Shown one piece after another: positions 52,380 through 61,036 of a stretch of 64,000 nt of DNA. Position 1 is the stretch's first letter. Each line of letters starts with the position of its first letter. Below the pieces are notes generated by a model. That model made no database searches, was not told where the DNA came from, and worked only from the letters and a program-made list of their open reading frames with translations. Position numbers and translations under genes: made by a program. This stretch comes from Paracoccus aurantiacus (GTDB lineage: Bacteria; Pseudomonadota; Alphaproteobacteria; Rhodobacterales; Rhodobacteraceae), in the NCBI RefSeq assembly GCF_007993065.1, contig NZ_VOPL01000007.1:62001-126000 (forward strand), in the 5' to 3' direction.

Positions 52380-53381
52380 ATGAAGAAGATACTGAGCGGC
52401 GCGCTTGGCGCGCTTCTGATCTGCGCGAGCGCAGCCGTTGCCGAATATCCTGAAAAAGAAATTCAGGGCATTATTCAATGGGGTGCCGGTGGTTCGACCG
52501 ATACCGTGATGCGGTCTGTCACACCCCATGCTGAAGAAGTTCTGGGCGGCAAGGTCGTCATGCAGAACGTCACCGGCGGTGCGGGTGCGATCGGTCTGAA
52601 CCAGGTCGCGGCATCGAATCCCGACGGCTATACCCTGCTGATGGGCGCGGAAAACCCGCTGCTCTATAAGGTGATGGGCCTTGGCGACAAGGACTATTCG
52701 GACTTCACCCCGATCAATATCCTTGCCCGCGGCACTGCCGTGCTGGTCGCCAATCCCGACGCGCCTTTCGATGATTATGCGGGGATGATGGAATATATCC
52801 GCGCCAATCCGGGGCAGGTCCGCTTCGGCTCGACCGGGCCGGGTGGCCTGCCGTCGGTCGTAACCTCGATGATCCAGTCGGTCGAGGGTGAGCTGGATGT
52901 CATCACCGTGCCTTACGACGGCGACGGCCCGGCGCTGACCGCGCTTCAGGGCGGTGCCATTGACGTGATGCCTGCGGTTGTCGGCGCTGCCGTCGAATTC
53001 ATTCGCGGCGGCAAGATGAAACCGCTGGCGGTGATTGATACCGAAGCCAGCGAAAGCCTGCCCGACGTGCCAACCATCACCTCGTTCAACGAAGGCTATG
53101 CGGAACATCTGCCCTGGGGTCCGTTCTTCGGTGTCTTCGTGCCCAAGGGAACGCCTGACGACGTGGTCGCCAAGCTGACCGAGGCCTATGCCGCAGGTGC
53201 CGAAAATGCCGATTTCGTCAAGCTGATGGATGATCGCGGCTTTACCATGATGAGCATTTCCGGCGCCGAGGCCGAGGAATTCCTGAACAACTGGCAGCAG
53301 GGCACCGCCTGGCTGCTGCAGGATGCGGGCCTGACCAAAGCCTCGCCCGAGGAATTCGGGATCGAACGGCCCGCCGAGTAA
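52380..53381 (+). CDS. tctC: Tct/Bug-family periplasmic binding protein
   Basis: The 333-residue product has the signal peptide MKKILSGALGALLICASAAVA, cleaved before EYPEKEI. Bug-type features are IIQWGAGGSTDTVMRSVTPHAEEVLGGKVVMQNVTGGAGAIGLNQVA, FGSTGPGGLPSVVTSMI and VPYDGDGPALTALQGGAIDVMPA. An SD GGGGAGGAG precedes the ATG at 52380. It binds the solute taken up by the TctBA pair encoded downstream. Confidence 0.93.
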   Translation: MKKILSGALGALLICASAAVAEYPEKEIQGIIQWGAGGSTDTVMRSVTPHAEEVLGGKVVMQNVTGGAGAIGLNQVAASNPDGYTLLMGAENPLLYKVMGLGDKDYSDFTPINILARGTAVLVANPDAPFDDYAGMMEYIRANPGQVRFGSTGPGGLPSVVTSMIQSVEGELDVITVPYDGDGPALTALQGGAIDVMPAVVGAAVEFIRGGKMKPLAVIDTEASESLPDVPTITSFNEGYAEHLPWGPFFGVFVPKGTPDDVVAKLTEAYAAGAENADFVKLMDDRGFTMMSISGAEAEEFLNNWQQGTAWLLQDAGLTKASPEEFGIERPAE

Positions 53382-53393
53382 GACCACCGAAAC

Positions 53394-53422
53394 CTGCCGG
53401 GGCATCCAGGATGGCCCGGCAG
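53394..53422 (+). terminator. intercistronic hairpin after tctC
   Basis: Arms CTGCCGGG and CCCGGCAG are extended inward by CATCC/GGATG around one G-G mismatch. It lies 13 bases after the SBP stop and 59 bases before tctB. The position is like that of the hairpin at 4038-4062, so it may stabilise the SBP message or attenuate readthrough. Confidence 0.6.
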
Positions 53423-53480
53423 CCCTTGTCTCTGCGACGCACTGCGCCTGTTCTATTTCGAACGCGCAAGGGAGGACCCT

Positions 53481-54065
53481 ATGCCACAGACTGACACCCA
53501 CACCATTATTGACCCTGAACACCATGACGGCACGTCCGACGCGACGCCGGGTGGCGAGCCGACGCAGCGCCGTCCGGGCGAGCTTGCATTCGGGGCGTTT
53601 CTGCTGATCGGCAGTCTCGCGCTGCTCTGGAATGCCTACGGCATTGCCGGTTTCGAAGCGCTGTCATCGCCGGGCGCTATTCCGATGGCGACCAGCTTTG
53701 TCATGGTCGTGACAGCGGCGCTGGTCCTGCTTCGGACTTCGCGGCTTCCGCCTGACCGGACCGAGACGATATCGCGCGATATTCTGCCGCCGGTGGTGCT
53801 GATCTTTGCTGCGCTGCTGATCGGCTATGGGGTGCTGCTGCGCCCGCTTGGCTTCCTGCCGACCTCGCTTCTGTTCCTTGTGATCTCGATCAAGCTTCTG
53901 TCGCGGCGTAGCTGGGCCTGGGTTCTGATGATCTCGGTCGTCTGCCTTGTCGTGATCTGGCTGATCTTCCGGATCGTGTTCACGGTCCTCATGCCGCCCG
54001 GCATCGTCCCCGAGGCAGAGTTCATCCAGTTCTTCCGCAACATGATCGGTGGGGGGGCGTCCTGA
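53481..54065 (+). CDS. tctB: tripartite tricarboxylate transporter small permease (TctB family)
   Basis: The 194-residue protein has a polar N-terminal 35 residues and then four membrane segments (GELAFGAFLLIGSLALLWNAYGI, FVMVVTAALVLL, PPVVLIFAALLIGYGVLLRPLGFLPTSLLFLVIS, WVLMISVVCLVVIWLIFRIVF). This matches TctB. An SD GGGAGG lies before the ATG. The stop overlaps the tctA start as TGATG, so the permeases are coupled. Confidence 0.9.
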   Translation: MPQTDTHTIIDPEHHDGTSDATPGGEPTQRRPGELAFGAFLLIGSLALLWNAYGIAGFEALSSPGAIPMATSFVMVVTAALVLLRTSRLPPDRTETISRDILPPVVLIFAALLIGYGVLLRPLGFLPTSLLFLVISIKLLSRRSWAWVLMISVVCLVVIWLIFRIVFTVLMPPGIVPEAEFIQFFRNMIGGGAS

Positions 54066-55573
54066 TGCAGGCATTCATGGATTTCATGACCATCTTCACC
54101 CAGCCGCAACTGCTGCTGCTGGTCGGTCTGGGCACCTTTGCGGGTGTCTATGTCGGCGCTATTCCGGGCCTTTCGGTGACCATGGCGGTGTCGATCCTGA
54201 TCTCGTTCACCTTTGCCTGGGACGTACTGCCGGCCCTGTCGCTGATGATCGGCATCTATATGGGCGGCGTTTATGGCGGGTCGCGCACGGCGATCCTGCT
54301 GAACATTCCCGGCGCGCCGTCGGCAATTGCGACAGCCCTTGACGGCTATCCGATGGCGCAGCGGGGCGAGGCTGGAACGGCGATCGGTGTGACCACAGTG
54401 ATGTCATTCCTTGGCGGTTTCATCGGCATCGCCGTGTTGGCGCTGGCGGCGCCGTTCGTGTCGGACTTCGCGCTCAGCTTTCAGCCCCGCGACTACATGC
54501 TGCTGGCCGTGCTGGGCATCCTTCTGGTCGGCTCGCTAAGCCAGGGCAGTCTGGTAAAGGGCATCTTCGCTGGTGCGCTGGGTATCGCCATTGGCGCGGT
54601 CGGCCGTGACCCGCTGACCTTTTCCGAGCGTTTCACATTCGATCTGACCATCATGCAAAGCGGCATTTCCTTCATCGCCGTGATGATCGGCATGTTCGGC
54701 GTGTCCGAGGCGCTGGCGCAGCTGCACCATGTCGACAAGGAAGCCGTGCGCCAGAAAATCGACCGGATCGTGCCGTCCTGGGCGACCGTGAAGAAGCATC
54801 TGCCGCTCAGCCTGCAGACATCGACCATCGGCGTTGTCATTGGCGCGCTGCCGGGCACGGGCGGCGATATTGCGGCGCTGATGGCCTATGACCATGCCAA
54901 GCGGGTGACAAAGAATCCTGAACGCCCGTTCGGTGATGGGGCGATCGAAGGGCTGGTCGCGCCCGAAACCGCGAATAACGCGGCTGTGGGCGGGGCCTTC
55001 ATCCCGATGATGACGCTTGGCATTCCGGGTGATGCGGTGACGGCGATCATGATCGGCGCGCTGTTCATCCACGGGCTGAACCCCGGTCCGATGCTGATGG
55101 TCGAACAGCCGAACATGTTCTGGTTCATCGTTGGCGCGCTGGTGACGGCCAACTTCTTCATGCTGCTGTTCGGGCTGACCGGCATCCGGCTGTTCACCAA
55201 GATCGTGGAAATGCCGCGCAGCGTGCTGATCCCGATGATCATGCTGCTGTCCATTGTCGGTGCCTATGCGGTCAACAACTCGATCACCGATGTCTATTGG
55301 ATGCTGGCCTTCGGCCTGTTCGGCTATTTCATGCGCCATTACGGCTATCCCTTGGGACCGGTCATTCTGGGCGTGATCCTGTCGCGTTTGCTGGATGATA
55401 ACTGGAGGCGCGCGATCATTTCCGAACGCGAGGATCTGGGCGCTTTCTTCATGGGCATCTTCACCAGCCCGCTTTCGCTGGTGCTGTTCCTGGCGGTGAT
55501 CTTCATCTTCGTCAGCCAGACACCGGCCTGGGCCTGGTTCAAGGGCCGCGTGTTCGGGCGTCGGGCGGCCTGA
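54065..55573 (+). CDS. tctA: tripartite tricarboxylate transporter large permease (TctA family)
   Basis: The 502-residue protein has the TctA repeats: GTFAGVYVGAIPGLSVTMAVSILISFTFAW, IGIYMGGVYGGSRTAILLNIPGAPSAIATALDGYPMAQ and APETANNAAVGGAFIPMMTLGIPGDAVTAIMIGALFIHGL. About 12 membrane segments are visible. It completes a three-gene Tct importer. Its stop overlaps the next start at 55573, where a broken dehydrogenase gene begins. Confidence 0.95.
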   Translation: MQAFMDFMTIFTQPQLLLLVGLGTFAGVYVGAIPGLSVTMAVSILISFTFAWDVLPALSLMIGIYMGGVYGGSRTAILLNIPGAPSAIATALDGYPMAQRGEAGTAIGVTTVMSFLGGFIGIAVLALAAPFVSDFALSFQPRDYMLLAVLGILLVGSLSQGSLVKGIFAGALGIAIGAVGRDPLTFSERFTFDLTIMQSGISFIAVMIGMFGVSEALAQLHHVDKEAVRQKIDRIVPSWATVKKHLPLSLQTSTIGVVIGALPGTGGDIAALMAYDHAKRVTKNPERPFGDGAIEGLVAPETANNAAVGGAFIPMMTLGIPGDAVTAIMIGALFIHGLNPGPMLMVEQPNMFWFIVGALVTANFFMLLFGLTGIRLFTKIVEMPRSVLIPMIMLLSIVGAYAVNNSITDVYWMLAFGLFGYFMRHYGYPLGPVILGVILSRLLDDNWRRAIISEREDLGAFFMGIFTSPLSLVLFLAVIFIFVSQTPAWAWFKGRVFGRRAA

Positions 55574-55732
55574 TGCCGGACCGCGTTCGCATTGCAGTTG
55601 CCGGGGCCGGCCTGATCGGCCTTCGGCATATCGACGCGACTTCGCAATGCGCCTCGGCAGTCAAACATGGCAGTCGTCGAAGCGGTTGCGAGCGAATTCA
55701 TGCCTCGCAAGGCAGAAAGGACGACCATATGA
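55573..55732 (+). pseudogene. Gfo/Idh/MocA oxidoreductase, internally deleted
   Basis: The first 30 residues (MPDRVRIAVAGAGLIGLRHIDATSQCASA) are the N-terminal Rossmann strand and helix of a Gfo/Idh/MocA enzyme, starting in overlap with the tctA stop. The next bases, in the +1 frame, read MAVVEAVASEFMPRKAERTT and stop at 55732, overlapping the next ATG as ATGA. This looks like the C-terminal helix of the same family. The roughly 300 residues between are missing. In the first frame the remnant reads on into the dehydrogenase gene and could mimic a longer protein. Confidence 0.75.
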
Positions 55733-56574
55733 CGCAGGCGCTGCATCTTGGCCTGATCGGCGACAATATCCTGCGATCCCGCTCGCCGCTACTGCACCGG
55801 CTGGCAGGGGAACAGAACGGTGTCGAGGTCACCTATGACCGGCTGATTCCCAGGGATCTGGGCAAGGACTTCGACAGCGTTTTCGAAACCGCCGCTGCAT
55901 CGGGATATCGGGGCGTGAATGTCACCTATCCCTATAAGGAACTGGCGGCCAAGAAGGTGTCTATGGACGACCCGCTGGTGCGCGCCATCGGTGCCGTCAA
56001 CACCGTGCTGTTCGACAAAGGCGGTCCGAAGGGGCTGAACACCGATTACAGCGGCTTCATTGCCGCTTATCGTAATCTGAGGGGCGATGTCGCGCCGGGT
56101 GTCTCGTGCCTGATCGGCACGGGTGGGGTTGGTCGGGCGCTGGCATTCGGGCTTCTGGCGCTTGGCGCAAGCGAGATCCGGTTGGTTGACCGCGACGGCG
56201 CGAAGGCAGAAGCCCTTGCGGCCGACCTTCAGGCGGTCCGCGATGCACCCCCCGTCTGCGTCTCGACCGATCCGGTTGCGGCTGCAGAGGGCGCGGCGGG
56301 TCTGCTGAACGGCACCCCGCTCGGGATGGTCGGGCACGCGGGCACGCCGCTGCCTGCAAGCGCGATTGAGGGCGCGAAATGGGCGTTCGATGCCGTCTAT
56401 ACCCCGCCGATGACGCAGTTTCTGTCGGACGCGACGGCGGCGGGATTGCAGGTGATCTCGGGCGAGGAGCTGTTTTTCTATCAGGGCGTCCACGCATGGG
56501 GTCACTTCGCGGGGATGCCGCTGGACGAGGCGCGGCTGCGCGCTGACCTGCTCAACGCCGCCGAGGCGGCATGA
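55729..56574 (+). CDS. shikimate/quinate dehydrogenase family protein
   Basis: The 281-residue protein starts MTQALHLGLIGDNILRSRSPLLHRLAGEQ, matching the AroE substrate-binding domain (SxS). The catalytic lysine is in NVTYPYKELA and the paired aspartate in LNTDYSGF. The cofactor motif is LIGTGGVGRALAFGLLALGASEIRLVDRD, with an aspartate at the end of strand 2 that favours NAD, as in catabolic quinate/shikimate dehydrogenases. It follows the Tct genes, so a catabolic rather than biosynthetic role is likely. Confidence 0.87.
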   Translation: MTQALHLGLIGDNILRSRSPLLHRLAGEQNGVEVTYDRLIPRDLGKDFDSVFETAAASGYRGVNVTYPYKELAAKKVSMDDPLVRAIGAVNTVLFDKGGPKGLNTDYSGFIAAYRNLRGDVAPGVSCLIGTGGVGRALAFGLLALGASEIRLVDRDGAKAEALAADLQAVRDAPPVCVSTDPVAAAEGAAGLLNGTPLGMVGHAGTPLPASAIEGAKWAFDAVYTPPMTQFLSDATAAGLQVISGEELFFYQGVHAWGHFAGMPLDEARLRADLLNAAEAA

Positions 56575-56587
56575 GACAAGCGCGTCC

Positions 56588-57331
56588 TCAGCGTGCCAGC
56601 CACCCACCATCCACATTCAGCACCGCGCCGGTGATGTAGCGCGCGGCAGGCGAACACAGGAAAGCTGCTGTGCCGCCGATATCTTCCGGGTTGCCCCAGC
56701 GACCGGCCGGAATGCGTTCGAGAATCTGACGCGAACGCTCGGGATCGTCGCGCAGCGCCTCGGTGTTGTTGGTGGCGATATAACCGGGCGCGATGGCGTT
56801 CACGGTGATGCCATGCGGCGCCCATTCATTGGCCAGCAGCTTGGTGATGCCCGCCACGCCGTGCTTGCTTGCGGTATAGCCGGGGACGCGGATGCCGCCC
56901 TGAAAGGACAGAAGCGAGGCGATGTTGACGATCGCACCTTCGCGACCCCGCGCGATCAGTTCCTTGCCGAAGGCCTGACAGGTGAAGAACACGGCCTTCA
57001 GGTTCGTGTCGATCACTGCATCCCAGTCGGCTTCGGAATGGCTGACGGCATCCTCGCGCCGGATGATGCCCGCGTTATTGACCAGCAGCGTATAGCCGGC
57101 ATCGGCAAACACGCCCTTCGCGGCCAGCGGATCGGCAAAGTCGATCAGCAGATCTTCCGCCTGCCCGCCCGCATCGGTGATCGCGGCGATGGTCTCGGAT
57201 GACGAGCGCCGCCCGGCGCAGGTGACACGCGCGCCCTGCGCAGCAAGGGCGACTGCAATTGCCTGCCCGATCCCGGTATTTGCGCCAGTTACCAGCGCGC
57301 GCTGTCCTTCCAGCGAAAACAGACCCGACAT
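56588..57331 (-). CDS. kduD: 2-deoxy-D-gluconate 3-dehydrogenase (KduD), SDR family
   Basis: The 247-residue SDR has the cofactor motif LVTGANTGIGQAIA, LVNNAGIIRRED and the catalytic serine and YxxxK in NIASLLSFQGGIRVPGYTASKHGV. The C-terminus ITGAVLNVDGGWLAR is typical. The IIRREDAVSHSEADWDAVIDTNLKAVFF region matches KduD. It reduces 2,5-diketo-3-deoxygluconate to KDG in uronate catabolism. Its start overlaps the kduI stop as TGATG, which supports the pairing. Confidence 0.9.
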   Translation of the reverse strand: MSGLFSLEGQRALVTGANTGIGQAIAVALAAQGARVTCAGRRSSSETIAAITDAGGQAEDLLIDFADPLAAKGVFADAGYTLLVNNAGIIRREDAVSHSEADWDAVIDTNLKAVFFTCQAFGKELIARGREGAIVNIASLLSFQGGIRVPGYTASKHGVAGITKLLANEWAPHGITVNAIAPGYIATNNTEALRDDPERSRQILERIPAGRWGNPEDIGGTAAFLCSPAARYITGAVLNVDGGWLAR

Positions 57332-58155
57332 CAGCGCATGTCCTTCGGCTGAATGAACTCCATATCGGTGTAATCGACATTGTCGCCCGCCATGGCCCAG
57401 ATGAAGGTATATTCGCCGATCCCCGCGCCCGAATGGATAGACCAGGGGGGCGAGATCGCGCCCTGTTCGTTCCCGATGAACAGGTGGCGCGATTCCTGCG
57501 GCTGGCCCATCAGGTGCAGAACGCGGGCATCGTCATCCATGCCCCAATACAGATACGCTTCCATCCGCCGGTCGTGGATATGGCTCGGGACGGTGTTCCA
57601 GACCGAGCCGTCCTCCAGCGAGGTATAGCCGAGGATCAACTGGCAGCTTTCCATCACCTGCGGGTGGATGAACTGCTTGATCGTCCGCTTGTTCGATGTT
57701 TCGGCGGCACCCATCTTCACCTCGACACAGTCAGCCAGTGTAACCAGCCGCGACGGATAGGTGTGATGCGCAGGGCAGGAGGTGATGTAAAACCGCCCCT
57801 GACCGCCAAATGTGACCGCACCCGTTCCTTTGCCCAGATACAGCACATCGCCGCGATTCATGGCATAGGTCTCGCCACCCGCCTCGACCGTGCCGGCATC
57901 GCCGATATTGACGATGCCCATTTCGCGCCGGTCAAGGAAGCTGGGCGTCTTCGTCTCGTCAACCTTGTCCAGCGTCAGGCTGCCGCCCGCAGGCACTGCG
58001 CCGCCCATGACGAAGCGGTCGTAATGGGTGTAGATCAGCCGGATCTCGCCATCCGCGAACAGGTTCTGCGCCAGAAAATTCTTGCGCAGGGCGGCGGTAT
58101 CCATCGACTTGGCATGTTCGGGGTGAACGGCCTGGCGGGTTTCAACGGTAAGCAT
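57331..58155 (-). CDS. kduI: 5-dehydro-4-deoxy-D-glucuronate isomerase (KduI)
   Basis: The 274-residue protein matches KduI along its length: LTVETRQAVHPEHAKSMDTAALRKNFL at the start, YTHYDRFVMGGAVP, REMGIVNIGDAGTV, and the cupin metal site in SHIHDRRMEAYLYW with another ligand in SIHSGAGIGEYTFIWAM. The zinc enzyme isomerises 4-deoxy-L-threo-5-hexosulose uronate from pectin or other uronates. I start at 58155; upstream in-frame codons lack an SD. No pectinase or uronate transporter is seen in the window. Confidence 0.93.
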   Translation of the reverse strand: MLTVETRQAVHPEHAKSMDTAALRKNFLAQNLFADGEIRLIYTHYDRFVMGGAVPAGGSLTLDKVDETKTPSFLDRREMGIVNIGDAGTVEAGGETYAMNRGDVLYLGKGTGAVTFGGQGRFYITSCPAHHTYPSRLVTLADCVEVKMGAAETSNKRTIKQFIHPQVMESCQLILGYTSLEDGSVWNTVPSHIHDRRMEAYLYWGMDDDARVLHLMGQPQESRHLFIGNEQGAISPPWSIHSGAGIGEYTFIWAMAGDNVDYTDMEFIQPKDMR

Positions 58156-58260
58156 GCAAACTCCTTCTGGACTGCGCTGCAGCGCGACGGCCACCTTTCG
58201 CGGCGGCATGGCTTTGGCGGGACAGTAGGTGACGATCATGCGCGTGGCAAACGGCGCGCG

Positions 58261-58971
58261 TCAGCTCCACCCGATTTCGGCCAGAAAAATATATCCAGCG
58301 CCATAGATGGTCTTGATAAGTTGCGGGTTTTTCGGGTCTTCGCCCAGCTTGCTGCGCAGCCGGGAAATGCGCACATCCATCGCGCGGTCAAAGCTTTCCC
58401 CGCCTGCGCCGCCAAGAATTTCCAGCATCTGCGCCCGAGAGATGAGCCGCCGCGGGTTGTCGAGAAACATACGCAGCACCTCGGCTTCGGCATGGCTCAT
58501 CGGCGTTTCCGCCCCGTCCGGAGAGATCAGCGCATATTGGTCGAAATCCGCCGTCCATCCGGCAAATGAGGCGCGATTGCGCTGATCGGCGCGTGTCTGT
58601 GCGGGCGGGCGGCGCAGGCGGGCACGCAGGCGGGCAATCAGCTCTGCCGGTTCAAACGGCTTGATGATGTAATCGTCTGCCCCAAGCTCCAGCCCGGTGA
58701 CGCGATCCTGCACCTGCGTGCGCCCCGAGACGATGATGATCGCAGCCCCCGATTCCGTCGCGAGCCGATGGACCAGAGCCAGCCCGTCACGGTCCGGCAG
58801 CCCAAGATCGACAAGGCAGGCATCGGGGGTGATATGACGCAGCGCGGCCTCGAATTCGGTGGCGCGCGCGAAGCACTGGGTCCGGAAGCCCGCAGCCTCC
58901 AGGGTTTCGGACATGATGCGTCGGATGCCCGGCTCGTCTTCAAGGATCGCGATCAGCGGTTTATCAGTCAT
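58261..58971 (-). CDS. OmpR-family response regulator
   Basis: The 236-residue protein has a receiver domain (acidic pocket LEDEPG near residue 11, phosphoacceptor D55 in LVDLGLPDRDG, lysine in IIKPFEPAEL) and a C-terminal winged helix (FDRAMDVRISRLRSKLGEDPKNPQLIKTIYGAGYIFL). The ATG at 58971 overlaps the kinase gene by 8 bases, so the two are translated together. It probably regulates the divergent acyl-CoA synthetase/ABC transporter genes, although the uronate genes downstream are also candidates. Confidence 0.92.
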   Translation of the reverse strand: MTDKPLIAILEDEPGIRRIMSETLEAAGFRTQCFARATEFEAALRHITPDACLVDLGLPDRDGLALVHRLATESGAAIIIVSGRTQVQDRVTGLELGADDYIIKPFEPAELIARLRARLRRPPAQTRADQRNRASFAGWTADFDQYALISPDGAETPMSHAEAEVLRMFLDNPRRLISRAQMLEILGGAGGESFDRAMDVRISRLRSKLGEDPKNPQLIKTIYGAGYIFLAEIGWS

Positions 58972-60847
58972 CAAGCACCTGCGTCAGGATGTCCGCCAGA
59001 TCGGCGGCAGAAAACGGTTTGGTCAGGATCGGTCCCGGCGCACCGGCGCGCAGGGGGTCGCCTGGGGGCAGCGCGGTCATCAGGATAAGCGGCGGCCCGT
59101 CAGCCCGCGCAAGCGCGCTGCCCAGCCCGTCGCCAAGCTGCATGTCCGACAGGATCAGCGTCAGGCCGGGCAGATCCGCCAGACGCTTTGCCTCGTCCAA
59201 CGATCCTGCCTCGATCACCGAATGACCAAGCCCGGTCAGCATCCTGCGCAGGACTTCGCGCAGATTGTCGTTGTCTTCGGCCAGCAGGATCATCTGCGGA
59301 TGGACAGGGCGCAGCGGCAGGCGCAGACGCAGCCGCGCACCGGGACCGTCAGGCCTGTTCGACAGATGCAGCGTGCCGCCCGCAAGCCGCGCCTGATCGA
59401 AGACCATGGCCAGCCCCAGTCCCGAACCCTGTCCTTGCTTCGTCGAAAAGAATGGCTCTGTCCCGCGCTTCATGGCCTCGGGCGTGAAGCCGGGGCCTGT
59501 ATCCGTCACCTCGATATGCAGCCACGGCTCTGCCGCGCGCGCAACGACCGTAATCGTGCCGCCTGCAGGCCCCATGGCGTCGCGCGCATTCAGGATCAGG
59601 TTCAGAAGCGAATCCTGAATATGGCCGGGGTCGAGCATCAGAAGCGTGTCGGGCAGGTCCATGTCGAGCGACAGCGTGATATTGTCGCCAAGCGTCGGGC
59701 GCGCCATCGCGGTCAGGTCGCGCAGCAGAACCTCCAGCCGCACGGGCTGGCGGTCGTTGCCACGCGGCGCTGCGATCTGTCCGATCCGATCCAGCAATTC
59801 CACCCCGCGACGCGCCGCGGCCAGCGTCCCGGCCACATCGCGAAGCGCATCCTCGGGCAGTTGGCTGCGTGACAGACGGTCCTGCAGCCCGAGAATGACG
59901 GTCAGCAGGTTGCCGAAATCATGCGCCAGTCCTGAGGTGATCTTCGCCGCCAGCTCCCGGCGAGAGGCATGCGTCAGCGCCTCGCGCACCTCGACCTCGG
60001 CGGTGACATCCGTTGACAGAACGAACACCCCGTTTCCGTTGCGATCCGGCGTCAGCGCGCTGCGGATGCGGCGACCGGATTCGGGATGCGTAATCTCGCA
60101 GACCTGGCTGCGCCCCGCATAGGCGAGATCAAGATGCGGCCCGATCACGGCATAGGTTTCGGGGCCGAGCGCCTGTTCGGCGGTCAGGCCAAGGATGTCG
60201 GCGCGCGTGCCGGGAAATACTTTCGGCAATTGCCGATTGGAAAAGACATATCGCCGCGCGCGGTCGAGATGGGCGATATGGGCAGGCACCATTTCCGTGA
60301 CCTGCCGCGTTCGCGCCTGCGTTTCTGTCACAACGCGCTTCGCCTCCTGAAGCGCCGTGATCGTCGCGGCAAGTTCGCGGTTCGCGGCAGCCAGCCGTTC
60401 GGCATTCTGCAGCACCTGCCCGGAAAGTTCTTCGGACCGGGCGCGCAGAAGCGCTTCCTGCTGCTTGGTTTCGGTGATGTCGGTATAGACCGCGACCCAG
60501 CCGCCCTGCGAAAGCGGCGCACCTTCAACCGCGACCCAGCGGCCATCCGCGCGTTCCCGTTCCATGTAATGCGGCTGGAAGGCGCGGGCCTGCTCGACCC
60601 GGATGCGCACGGCCTCATCCGGGTCGTCCTGCGGGCCATATTCGCCGCGCAACACAAGATAGCGGATCGTGTCTTCGAAATAAGTGCCAGGCCGGATCAG
60701 GTTGTCAGGCAGATCGAACATGGTCTGATACTGGCGATTTACCACGCAAAGCCGCAGATCGGCATCGAAGATCGACAGCGCCTGTCCGATCAGGTTCAGG
60801 CCGGACTGCATGAGCGCCGCGCGGGAATCGGTCGTAATTTCCTGCAT
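58964..60847 (-). CDS. PAS-domain hybrid sensor histidine kinase
   Basis: The 627-residue protein has no clear membrane segment. In order it has two PAS domains (residues about 15-130, IFDADLRLCVVNRQYQTMFDLP; and about 185-290), a HisKA domain with the phosphoacceptor in GLAHDFGNLLTVILGL near residue 308, and an HATPase with N-box LLNLILNARDAM, DTGPGF and GQGSGLGLAMV. A C-terminal receiver follows with its aspartate in LILSDMQLGDG near 568. It is therefore a cytoplasmic hybrid kinase sensing an internal signal. It is paired with the OmpR-type regulator and divergent from the acyl-CoA synthetase gene. Confidence 0.92.
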   Translation of the reverse strand: MQEITTDSRAALMQSGLNLIGQALSIFDADLRLCVVNRQYQTMFDLPDNLIRPGTYFEDTIRYLVLRGEYGPQDDPDEAVRIRVEQARAFQPHYMERERADGRWVAVEGAPLSQGGWVAVYTDITETKQQEALLRARSEELSGQVLQNAERLAAANRELAATITALQEAKRVVTETQARTRQVTEMVPAHIAHLDRARRYVFSNRQLPKVFPGTRADILGLTAEQALGPETYAVIGPHLDLAYAGRSQVCEITHPESGRRIRSALTPDRNGNGVFVLSTDVTAEVEVREALTHASRRELAAKITSGLAHDFGNLLTVILGLQDRLSRSQLPEDALRDVAGTLAAARRGVELLDRIGQIAAPRGNDRQPVRLEVLLRDLTAMARPTLGDNITLSLDMDLPDTLLMLDPGHIQDSLLNLILNARDAMGPAGGTITVVARAAEPWLHIEVTDTGPGFTPEAMKRGTEPFFSTKQGQGSGLGLAMVFDQARLAGGTLHLSNRPDGPGARLRLRLPLRPVHPQMILLAEDNDNLREVLRRMLTGLGHSVIEAGSLDEAKRLADLPGLTLILSDMQLGDGLGSALARADGPPLILMTALPPGDPLRAGAPGPILTKPFSAADLADILTQVLDD

Positions 60848-61036
60848 TTCGTCATCTCCCCCGACGGTTGGTTAGCACCGCGATCGCGCATCGCAAAGCC
60901 TGTAAGAATTCGTTAGATTCCTGACAAACTGCCGCAAGAGTCCCCGGCAAACCTTTACGGGCCGGAACGTGATCGGGGAGAAATCGCATTCGGCACTGAC
61001 GATCCGCCGCCAACCGGGTCCGATAAGGGAGGAGAC
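60848..61036. promoter_or_regulatory. divergent promoter region, kinase / acyl-CoA synthetase
   Basis: These 189 bases separate two divergent operons. A GGGAGGAG SD precedes the synthetase ATG. An A/T-richer stretch around 60900-60930 (TAAGAATTCGTTAGATTCC) is a candidate promoter or response-regulator target. I cannot identify exact -35/-10 boxes. Confidence 0.4.

Noticed and set aside
55573-56574. A 333-residue dehydrogenase with an extra N-terminal domain
   Set aside because: The first residues belong to a truncated Gfo/Idh/MocA gene; the shikimate dehydrogenase starts at 55729.
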